64,000 nucleotides of DNA, taken from the NCBI RefSeq assembly GCF_009467805.1, contig NZ_WIAY01000002.1, positions 434,001 through 498,000 on the forward strand. Direction: 5' to 3'. The stretch is from Stenotrophomonas nematodicola (GTDB lineage Bacteria; Pseudomonadota; Gammaproteobacteria; Xanthomonadales; Xanthomonadaceae). Positions 57,459-64,000 of this stretch are shown here, one piece after another. The stretch's first letter is position 1. Each line of letters opens with the position of its first letter. Position numbers and translations under genes: made by a program. The notes under the pieces were generated by a model, which saw only the letters and a list, made by a program, of their open reading frames with translations, did not search any database and had not been told where the DNA came from.

Positions 57459-58118
57459 ATGAAGACCGGACTGCTGCTGGCGGTGGGACTGGTGACCGGC
57501 GTGCTCGGCGTATGGGTGCTGGCGCCGCCGGCCGCCCCACGGGCATCGACTTCACCCGCAGAGGTGGCGCATTCCGCTTCCGCACCGGCCGTGGCGGCGG
57601 CAACGGCATCCGCTGCCGCGCCACCGATCGCGCCTGCCGCGCCTGCCGTCTCCGCGCCGGCAGCGTCCGCACCCGCCGGCAGCCTGCTGCTGCCGGTGCA
57701 GGGCATCGCCGCCACCCAACTGCAGGACACCTTCACCGATGCGCGCAGCGAAGGCCGCGTGCACGATGCCATCGACATCCTTGCCCCCGCCGGTACGCCG
57801 GTGCTGGCGGTGGCCGATGGCACGGTGGAAAAGCTGTTCGACAGCGAACGCGGCGGACTCACGCTGTACCAGTTCGAGCCGAGCGGACGCTACTGCTACT
57901 ACTACGCGCACCTGCAGCGTTATGCCGATGGCATTGCGGAGAAAAAAGCGATCCGGCGCGGCGAGGTGATCGGCTATGTCGGCAGCACCGGCAATGCGTC
58001 ACCTGACGCGCCGCACCTGCATTTCGAGATCCACCGTCTGGGCGCGGAACGGCAATGGTGGAAGGGCGAGTCGCTCAATCCCTATCCCGTGCTGCGCGGT
58101 GACGTCACGCTGGACTGA
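57459..58118 (+). CDS. M23 family metallopeptidase
   Basis: 219 residues with one N-terminal membrane or signal segment and a long Ala/Pro tether (about 25-75). The LytM domain has zinc ligands in RVHDAIDILAPAGTPV and PHLHFEIHRLG, with YCYYYAHLQRY and GSTGNASPDAPH. It resembles the M23 gene at 48461 in layout. Probably a periplasmic peptidoglycan peptidase acting with the L,D-transpeptidase encoded just upstream. Confidence 0.92.
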   Translation: MKTGLLLAVGLVTGVLGVWVLAPPAAPRASTSPAEVAHSASAPAVAAATASAAAPPIAPAAPAVSAPAASAPAGSLLLPVQGIAATQLQDTFTDARSEGRVHDAIDILAPAGTPVLAVADGTVEKLFDSERGGLTLYQFEPSGRYCYYYAHLQRYADGIAEKKAIRRGEVIGYVGSTGNASPDAPHLHFEIHRLGAERQWWKGESLNPYPVLRGDVTLD

Positions 58119-58127
58119 GCCGTGCGC

Positions 58128-58550
58128 TCAGGCCTGCGCGTCGAGTGCGGCCTGCAGTTCGAGCACATGCTGCGAGCGCGCCAGCCCTTCAGCCCCCGAC
58201 GTTGCACAACCTGCGCACCATTGCGCCCGCGCGAGCGCGCTGCGCAGCATCAGCCGCGCCACCTCGGGAACCGCAGTGGGGGCGGCCGCCTGCAACGCCA
58301 GCGCCGCATAGTCGCGGTCACGCGGCCAATCCAGTGCATCGGCGTCGGTCTCCAACACCGCCAGCAGGCGCTGTGCCTCTGCGACGGAGGCAACGCCACA
58401 CAGGTCGGCCACGTGCGCATCGATGGCGTCGGTGCGGCTGCCCCGCCGGCGCAGCGCCTCGGCGGTGTGCTGCAGCGGCGTCATGATCGGGCGTTCCGGT
58501 TCTGCATCCACGTGTTCCTTGTGTCGATCCGTGCCGAGCATAGCCGGCAC
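58128..58550 (-). CDS. Hypothetical helical protein at the end of the nag operon
   Basis: 140 residues, mostly alpha-helical and alanine-rich. No domain is recognised. The ATG at 58550 lies 21 bases after the nagX stop; an in-frame ATG at 58484 (MTPLQHTAEAL) is a good alternative. Being the last gene of the nag cluster may be accidental. It converges on the M23 gene. Confidence 0.62.
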   Translation of the reverse strand: MPAMLGTDRHKEHVDAEPERPIMTPLQHTAEALRRRGSRTDAIDAHVADLCGVASVAEAQRLLAVLETDADALDWPRDRDYAALALQAAAPTAVPEVARLMLRSALARAQWCAGCATSGAEGLARSQHVLELQAALDAQA

Positions 58551-58571
58551 GGCGTGCAGGCCGCCACGGAT

Positions 58572-59636
58572 TCAGATCTTGAGGTAGATCCGCCGCCGGT
58601 CCAGCGCCCACATCACGCCCCACCACAGCGCCACGAAGGCCAGCGCGCAGCATAGCGATGCCAGCGATGCCGACGGCAGCCGGGCCGCCAGCCAGGCGTA
58701 TGCCGTGGCCCACACGCCGCTGGCCACCAGCACCAGCGACATCGCCGACGACCCGAGGTAGGCCGCAATCGCGTTGACGCCGAAGCGCCGCCCCAGCGCC
58801 GGCGCGCCCCAGCGATCCACCAGCAGATGCGCGGCCAGCAGCGCGAGCACCGACAGGCCACCGGCCCACAGCACGAAGCTGGGCGTCCACAGGTGCTTGT
58901 TGAGCGGCAGCCACAGGGTCGCCAGCGCGCCAAGGGCCACGCACGCCAGGGCCAGGCCGCCCAGCCGGGCAAGCTGTCCGGTACGCAGCCACGCACCGGC
59001 GCGCAGGCCCAGCAGCGTGGTCGCAATGGCGCCGGCAGTGCTCAGCAGTCCTTCCGGATCGTGGCCCAGGCCGGTTTCGGTGGTGTACGTGTAGAGCATC
59101 GGGGCGAACAGTGCGGTATCCAGGCGGCTGGCCACATTCACCCACGGGTCGAGCGATGCGCCGCTCAGCAGCATGAGGCCGTAACCGGACAGCAGCACGC
59201 CCATCACCCCCCATTGCGTGCGCGCACGGGTGTGAATCGCCAACAGGCCCACTACCGCCACGCACACGGCGATCCGCTGCAGCACGCCCCACAGGCGATA
59301 CGCCGGCAGCTCGAACAACCACCACGCCAGCAGTTGCAGCAATGCGCCAGCGACCAGAATGCGCAACGCGCGCTGCAGCAGCCCGCGACGCAGCGCCGGC
59401 CGCGCCGCCGGGTCGTGCGCACGCGGCACCAGGCTGAAGGCCATCGACACGCCGGCGATGAACAGGAACAGCGGGAAGATCAGGTCGGTCGGGGTGAAGC
59501 CATGCCAGTCCGCGTGCAGCAACGGGGCATATACATGGCCCCAGTCGCCCGGATTGTTGACCAGCAGCATCGCCGCAACGGTCAGCCCGCGCAGTGCATC
59601 GATCGAGCCCATGCGCGGGGATGAAGCGACGCTCAT
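58572..59636 (-). CDS. nagX: NagX-like membrane acetyltransferase-family protein
   Basis: 354 residues with about ten membrane helices. The start MGSIDALRGLTVAAMLLVNNPGDWGHVYAPLLHADWHGFTPTDLIFPLFLFIAGVSMAFS is the family signature, shared with heparan-alpha-glucosaminide N-acetyltransferase (DUF5009/NagX). NagX genes accompany GlcNAc catabolism in Xanthomonas and Shewanella; the exact role is not settled. It overlaps nagA by four bases (ATGA). Confidence 0.9.
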   Translation of the reverse strand: MSVASSPRMGSIDALRGLTVAAMLLVNNPGDWGHVYAPLLHADWHGFTPTDLIFPLFLFIAGVSMAFSLVPRAHDPAARPALRRGLLQRALRILVAGALLQLLAWWLFELPAYRLWGVLQRIAVCVAVVGLLAIHTRARTQWGVMGVLLSGYGLMLLSGASLDPWVNVASRLDTALFAPMLYTYTTETGLGHDPEGLLSTAGAIATTLLGLRAGAWLRTGQLARLGGLALACVALGALATLWLPLNKHLWTPSFVLWAGGLSVLALLAAHLLVDRWGAPALGRRFGVNAIAAYLGSSAMSLVLVASGVWATAYAWLAARLPSASLASLCCALAFVALWWGVMWALDRRRIYLKI

Positions 59637-60781
59637 GCGTCTTCGCGCTGGCCACCGATCCACGTGCTGCGCACCTGCAACGCATCGTCCAGCAGCACCA
59701 GGTCGGCGCGATGGCCTTCGGCAATGTGGCCGTAGCGATCATCCAGGTTGAGGAACTCCGCCGGATAGGTCGACGCCATGCGCGCCGCCTCGGCCAGCGG
59801 CAGCCCCAGCAGCTGCACCGCGTTGCGGACGGCCGTGGCCATGTCCAGCGCTGAGCCGGCCAGCGAGCCGGCCGCGTTGCGCACCACACCATCCACCGCA
59901 GTGATGACCTCGCCATACAGCACGTAGCTGGGGTCCTCCGCACCCACCGGCGGCATCGCATCGGTGACCAGCATGACCTTGCCGCGCGGCTTGGCCGCCA
60001 GCGCCACGCGCAGACTGGCCGGATGCACGTGCACGCCATCGGCGATGATGCCCACCCAGCTGTCGCGGTCTTCCAGTGCCGCGCCGACCGCGCCCGGCTC
60101 GCGACCGGTCAGGGGCGACATCGCGTTGTACAGGTGGGTGAAACCGCGGATGCCCGCCTCCAGGCCGGCACGGGCCTCTTCGTAGCTGGCGGCGGTATGG
60201 CCGGCGGCCACCACCACGCCCCGCTCGACCAGCGCGCGGATGCTGTCCAGCGGCACCCGTTCCGGGGCCAGCGTCAGCAGCGTGACGCCGTTGTCCAGCG
60301 ACGCCGCCAGCGCGATCTCGGCCGCATCGGGCACGCGGAACTTGCTGGCATCGTGCGTGCCCTTGCGCGCCGGCGCGATGTACGGCCCTTCCAGATGGAT
60401 GCCGAGCACGCCCGGCACGCCATCGATGATGGCCTGGCGGGTGGCGGCGATGGCGCTGCGCATCACCTGCAGGTCATCGCTGATCAGCGTGGGCAGCAGG
60501 CCGGTGGTGCCAAAACGCCGGTGCGCCTGGGCCAGCGTGCGCAGCGTGGCCACATCCGGCGTGTTGTTGAACAGCACGCCGCCGCCGCCATTGACCTGCG
60601 CATCGATGAAGCCCGGCAGCAGCCAGCCGCCGCCAAGATCCACCTGTTCGTCGGCCTGGCCGAGCGTGGGCGCGGCATCGGACACCAGCGCGGTGATGCG
60701 GCCACTTTCGATCACGACGGCGAGGTCGTCGCGGAAGTCATCGCCAGCCAGGATGCGGGCATTGCGCAGCACGGTTTTCAT
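59633..60781 (-). CDS. nagA: N-acetylglucosamine-6-phosphate deacetylase
   Basis: Removes acetate from GlcNAc-6-phosphate. 382 residues. Family marks: GGWLLPGFIDAQVNGGGGVLFNN, GIHLEGPYIAPARKGTHD (metal glutamate), VAAGHTAASYEEARAG and FTHLYNAMSPLTGREPG (histidines), and VMLVTDAMPPVGAED with the catalytic aspartate. It overlaps nagB-II (TGATG) upstream and nagX downstream, so the operon is translationally coupled. Confidence 0.96.
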   Translation of the reverse strand: MKTVLRNARILAGDDFRDDLAVVIESGRITALVSDAAPTLGQADEQVDLGGGWLLPGFIDAQVNGGGGVLFNNTPDVATLRTLAQAHRRFGTTGLLPTLISDDLQVMRSAIAATRQAIIDGVPGVLGIHLEGPYIAPARKGTHDASKFRVPDAAEIALAASLDNGVTLLTLAPERVPLDSIRALVERGVVVAAGHTAASYEEARAGLEAGIRGFTHLYNAMSPLTGREPGAVGAALEDRDSWVGIIADGVHVHPASLRVALAAKPRGKVMLVTDAMPPVGAEDPSYVLYGEVITAVDGVVRNAAGSLAGSALDMATAVRNAVQLLGLPLAEAARMASTYPAEFLNLDDRYGHIAEGHRADLVLLDDALQVRSTWIGGQREDA

Positions 60782-61809
60782 CAGACGGTTTCCGTCACCT
60801 TGTTCAGATGCGGCGGCAGGTCAGGGTTGTGCCCACGACGCAGTGCCAGCGCGTTGATCGCGCGGTAAAAGGCCTGCACGGCCAGCAGCGGGGCGCACGC
60901 CGGATGCGGCGCAGCCGGCAGCGCCAGGTCGCCGCCCACAGCGGCCAGCCACACCTGCGCATCACGCGCGGCAAACTCCTCCACCACGGCACGGGTGCCT
61001 GCGCCGGTTTCGTCGGGCTGGGCAAAGGCCAGCACCGGGAAGCCCGGGCCGACCAGCGCCATCGGGCCGTGCTTGACCTCGGCCGAGCTGTAGGCCTCGG
61101 CATGCAGGCCGCAGGTTTCCTTGAACTTCAGTGCTGCTTCCTGCGCCGCGCCGAGGCCAAGACCGCGGCCGAGCACGAACAGGTTGTGCGCCGGCACCAG
61201 ACCCTCGGTGAGCGACGACCAGTCGCTGTTCCAGGCCTGGCGGAGCGCGTCGGGCAGCATCCGCAGCGCGGCGATCAGTGCCGCGTCCTGGCTCCAGTAC
61301 GCCACCAGCTGCAGGATCGCCGACAGCGAGGCGAGATAGCTTTTGGTCGCCGCCACGCTGCGCTCGGCACCTGCGCCAAGCGCAATCACGGTCTCGGCCA
61401 GCTGCGCCAGTGGCGAATCCTCCACGTTGACCAGTGCCACCACGCGCGCGCCGGCCGCCCGCGCGGCCTCCGCGTTGCGCAGCAGGTCAGGACTCCTGCC
61501 GGACTGCGAAATCACGATGTACAGCGCCCCGCGCAACTGCAGTGGTGCCTCATAGACCGAGCCCACCGACGGCGACGCCGACGCGGTCACCAGCCCGAGC
61601 CGGGTTTCCAGCAGGTACTTGGCATAGGTGGCGGCATGGTCCGAGCTGCCCCGCGCGCAGGTCACCACGAACGGCGGCGGCGCGGCGCGCAGGCTCGCCG
61701 CCAGCGTTTCCACCGCGACCTGATTGCGCGCGAACTGCGCGGCGATCACGTCGGCGGCTTCCGCAGCTTCGCGGTACATCAGGGTCTCGTGGGGAGCAGG
61801 CAGGGACAT
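60781..61809 (-). CDS. nagB-II: Glucosamine-6-phosphate deaminase, SIS-domain type (NagB-II)
   Basis: 342 residues with two SIS domains, similar to the isomerase half of GlmS: FVVTCARGSSDHAATYAKYLLE, YIVISQSGRSPDLLRNAE, VALVNVEDSPLAQLAE and the C-terminal LALRRGHNPDLPPHLNKVTETV. In nag operons of Xanthomonas and Shewanella this protein replaces classical NagB, converting GlcN-6-P to fructose-6-P and ammonia. The C-terminal DLPPHLNKVTETV is GlmS-like. Confidence 0.93.
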   Translation of the reverse strand: MSLPAPHETLMYREAAEAADVIAAQFARNQVAVETLAASLRAAPPPFVVTCARGSSDHAATYAKYLLETRLGLVTASASPSVGSVYEAPLQLRGALYIVISQSGRSPDLLRNAEAARAAGARVVALVNVEDSPLAQLAETVIALGAGAERSVAATKSYLASLSAILQLVAYWSQDAALIAALRMLPDALRQAWNSDWSSLTEGLVPAHNLFVLGRGLGLGAAQEAALKFKETCGLHAEAYSSAEVKHGPMALVGPGFPVLAFAQPDETGAGTRAVVEEFAARDAQVWLAAVGGDLALPAAPHPACAPLLAVQAFYRAINALALRRGHNPDLPPHLNKVTETV

Positions 61810-61815
61810 GGGGAC

Positions 61816-62883
61816 TCAGGTCGTTTCAGGAGAGGGAGGGCGTGCACCCTGCGGGCGCATCGGGGCGGTGGAACCGCGCACCACCAGTTGCGGCACGAAG
61901 CCCTGGTTCTGCAGCTGCAGCGGCGCATCGTCGTAGGCATCGCTGCGCAGCTGCGCGATCAACAGGCGCGCGGCGTGCCGTGCGATGTCTTCGGTGGCCT
62001 GCTTGGCGGTGGTCAGCGGCGGCCACGACTGGCGCGAGAACGGGCTGTCCTCGAAGCCGGCAATGGACAGGTCGTAGGGCACGTTCATGCCGGCCGACTT
62101 GGCCGCCGCCAGCACGCCGGCAGCAATTTCGTCGTTGGAGCCGAAGATCGCGGTGGGCGGCTCGCGCAGCGCCAGCAGACGGCGGGCGCCGCGGAAGCCG
62201 TCATCGAAGGTGTAGTCGCCCTGCACCACCAGGTGCTTGTCGATGGTCATGCCGTAATCGCGCAGCGCCGCCTCGTAACCGGCATGGCGCTCGCCGCTGG
62301 AGCGGTGCGAGCTGCCGCCCCACAGGAAGCCGATGCGCTGGTGGCCAAGCTGGATCAGATGCTCGGTGATCTCGTAGGCGGCCTCGCGATCGTCGACGAA
62401 CACGCAGGCACCGTCTTCCGGGTCGGCGGTGGCGGCAATGATGCGCACCAGCTTGATGCCGCGCGCGGTCAGCGCCGCGACCAGGTCGCGGCGTTCGGAC
62501 ATCGGCGCGGTCAGCACCAGCCCGGCCAGACGCGAACGCTGCACCCAGTCGGCCAGTTCCTCGGCCAGCATCGGCGAGCTGGAGTCGCACGGATGGATCT
62601 GCAGCCCGAAGCCGGTCTCGCGGCAAGCGGCCAGCACGCCGTTCTGCACGCCGATGATGTGGTACGGGTTGGGGTTGTCGTAGACCAGCCCGACCACCAG
62701 CGTGGTGCCGGTGCGCAGGTTGCGCGCGGCGGGATCGGGCTCGTAGTCCAGTTCGGCGATCGCGCGCAGCACGCGTGCCCGCGTGGCCTGCATCACCGAG
62801 GGCTCATTGTTGATGACGCGCGAAACGGTCTTCAACGACACCTTGGCCCGTTCGGCGACATCCTTGATGGTCGCTCTGCGCAT
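61816..62883 (-). CDS. nagR: LacI family regulator of the nag operon
   Basis: 355 residues. LacI helix-turn-helix at the N-terminus (TIKDVAERAKVSLKTVSRVINNEPSVMQATRARVLRAI) and a ribose-binding-like effector domain. It matches NagR, the GlcNAc regulator of Xanthomonas. I start at the ATG at 62883 (AGGA eight bases upstream); the ATG at 62916 adds eleven residues. No NagR operator can be named within the window because the operon's promoter lies beyond the right edge or inside it unseen. Confidence 0.92.
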   Translation of the reverse strand: MRRATIKDVAERAKVSLKTVSRVINNEPSVMQATRARVLRAIAELDYEPDPAARNLRTGTTLVVGLVYDNPNPYHIIGVQNGVLAACRETGFGLQIHPCDSSSPMLAEELADWVQRSRLAGLVLTAPMSERRDLVAALTARGIKLVRIIAATADPEDGACVFVDDREAAYEITEHLIQLGHQRIGFLWGGSSHRSSGERHAGYEAALRDYGMTIDKHLVVQGDYTFDDGFRGARRLLALREPPTAIFGSNDEIAAGVLAAAKSAGMNVPYDLSIAGFEDSPFSRQSWPPLTTAKQATEDIARHAARLLIAQLRSDAYDDAPLQLQNQGFVPQLVVRGSTAPMRPQGARPPSPETT

Positions 62884-62925
62884 GCTCTTGTCCTGCAGGT
62901 TCCGTGGAGCGTCCATGATCGCCGA

Positions 62926-64000
62926 TCACTGGCCGTCGCGGGACAGGCCGACCCGGTGACCCCGGACCGAGTAGAACAGGATGTACAGGTAGCACGGGAT
63001 CATCAGGCCGGCGAACACCCACTGGAAGTCGATATGCTGCTTCAGCACGGCGAACGCCTGCGGGATGATCGCGCCACCGGCGATGGCCATCACCAGCAGC
63101 GCCGAGCCGGTTTCGGTGAAGCGGCCCAGGCCCCGGATGGCCAGCGGGAAGATCGCCGGCCACATCATCGCGTTGGCAAAGCCGAGCGCGGCCACGAAGC
63201 CCACCGACACATAGCCGTGGGTGAGCAGCGCACCGGCGCAGAACACCACGCCCAGCACGGCCGAGATGCTCAGGTAGCGCGACTGCGAAACCAGGTGCGG
63301 AATCAGCGCCAAGCCGACCAGATAGCCCACCAGCATCGCGCCCAGGGTGATCGAGGTGAACATCTTGGTCTGGTCCAGCGGCAGGTCGAAGCCGTGGCCG
63401 TAGGTTCCGATCGCGTCGCCGGCCATCACTTCCACGCCGACATACACGAACAGGCACAGCACACCCAGCCACAGGTGCGGGAACTGGAAGATGCTGGTGC
63501 GCTCGGCCACGCCGGCCGCGCGTGCCGGGGTGGCGTTGGCCTCGGCGGTCTTCAGCTCCGGCAGCGGCGAGAACAGCACACCCACCGCCAGCACCACCAG
63601 CAGCCCGGCCATCGCCATGTACGGCAGCTGGATCTTGGCCGCGAAGTCATTGAGCAGCACCGTTTTGGCTGCCGCATCGGCCACTTTCACCTGCGCATCC
63701 AGGTCGCCGATACCGTGCAGCACCAGGGTGCCGATCAGTACCGGGGCCAGCATGCCGGCGATCTTGTTGCAGATGCCCATCAGGGCGATGCGCCGCGCGG
63801 CCGTCTCGATCGGGCCGAGGATGCTGATGTACGGGTTGACGGCCGTCTGCAGCAGGGCCAGGCCGCTGCCGATGACGAACAGGCCACTGAGCGCGCCGGG
63901 ATACCAGCGCTGCTGCGCGTAGTGGGCAAACACCACCGCGCCGGCCGCCATCACCAGCAGGCTCAGGCTGAGGCCCTTTTTCATGCCGGTGCGCTTGAGG
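62926..64000 (-). CDS. nagP: GlcNAc permease of the FucP/MFS family, C-terminal part
   Basis: Inner-membrane sugar:proton symporter; GlcNAc is inferred from the operon. The gene enters from the right edge, and about 357 codons are visible. It has the FucP-type ALLQTAVNPYISILGPIETAARRIALMGICNK segment, then about eight further membrane helices ending CYLYILFYSVRGHRVGL. It lies just upstream of nagR. The Xanthomonas NagP equivalent carries GlcNAc, which is phosphorylated by a kinase not seen here. Confidence 0.93.
   Translation of the reverse strand, partial: LKRTGMKKGLSLSLLVMAAGAVVFAHYAQQRWYPGALSGLFVIGSGLALLQTAVNPYISILGPIETAARRIALMGICNKIAGMLAPVLIGTLVLHGIGDLDAQVKVADAAAKTVLLNDFAAKIQLPYMAMAGLLVVLAVGVLFSPLPELKTAEANATPARAAGVAERTSIFQFPHLWLGVLCLFVYVGVEVMAGDAIGTYGHGFDLPLDQTKMFTSITLGAMLVGYLVGLALIPHLVSQSRYLSISAVLGVVFCAGALLTHGYVSVGFVAALGFANAMMWPAIFPLAIRGLGRFTETGSALLVMAIAGGAIIPQAFAVLKQHIDFQWVFAGLMIPCYLYILFYSVRGHRVGLSRDGQ

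Noticed and set aside
53120-58118. Possible phage lysis module from clustered peptidoglycan enzymes
   Set aside because: All are standard chromosomal housekeeping types with signal peptides or anchors; no holin, capsid, integrase or attachment site is present.

Overview
The window is high-GC, gene-dense gammaproteobacterial chromosome, most likely Stenotrophomonas or a close relative in the Xanthomonadaceae. Three things point there: a tandem array of GTAG-headed palindromes of the SMAG type known from S. maltophilia (2226-2964), several TonB-dependent receptors, and a Xanthomonas-style N-acetylglucosamine operon (nagP-nagR-nagB-II-nagA-nagX). No rRNA, tRNA, CRISPR array, prophage or insertion sequence was seen. 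The species assignment is inference.

Layout. 0-4 kb: the start of a TonB-dependent receptor (leftward, cut by the window edge), a DUF1704 metallopeptidase-like protein, seven SMAG units, and rsgA, whose stop codon lies inside the last unit. 4-9.6 kb: AlaA-type aminotransferase, SGNH hydrolase, two paralogous small membrane proteins, a glutaredoxin/IscA-like/rhodanese fusion, a DUF924 protein, and an AMP nucleosidase gene interrupted by a stop at codon 11. 9.7-17.5 kb: two overlapping amidohydrolase genes (the second without the metal-binding HxH), a DsbA-fold isomerase, DegV, a membrane diguanylate cyclase, and a YidB-like/OmpA fusion preceded by an AT-rich island. 17.9-24.4 kb: a RIO kinase, the formaldehyde operon frmR-frmA-fghA, a DUF411 lipoprotein, and a divergent CopRS-type two-component system with a strong palindrome between them.

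24.4-34.9 kb: exported proteins including a PQQ-type sugar dehydrogenase, a LysR regulator divergent from a YahK-like alcohol dehydrogenase, an EmrE-type exporter, gshA, a VIT protein, an AraC regulator and a secreted metallo-beta-lactamase-fold protein. 34.3-38.4 kb: engB, a diheme cytochrome c4, two DsbA paralogues (soluble CPHC, lipoprotein CPAC) and an endonuclease/phosphatase-family protein. 38.5-43.7 kb: betT-betB-betA for choline uptake and oxidation to glycine betaine, with no betI. 43.7-53 kb: an RhtA-like exporter beside the remnant of an Lrp-type regulator, a ferrisiderophore receptor with a Fur-like site, an M23 peptidase, a LysE exporter and a large TonB-dependent receptor. 53-58 kb: a cell-wall group (lytic transglycosylase, L,D-transpeptidase, M23 peptidase) with cca inside it. 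58-64 kb: the nag operon, running leftward from the right edge.

Taken together the genes suit a free-living or host-associated bacterium handling GlcNAc from chitin or peptidoglycan, osmotic stress, formaldehyde, heavy metals and iron limitation. I saw no clearly new multi-gene defence or mobile system. The most unusual items are the three-domain glutaredoxin fusion, the amidohydrolase/pseudoenzyme pair, the interrupted amn, the repeat-supplied rsgA stop and the palindrome in front of copR.
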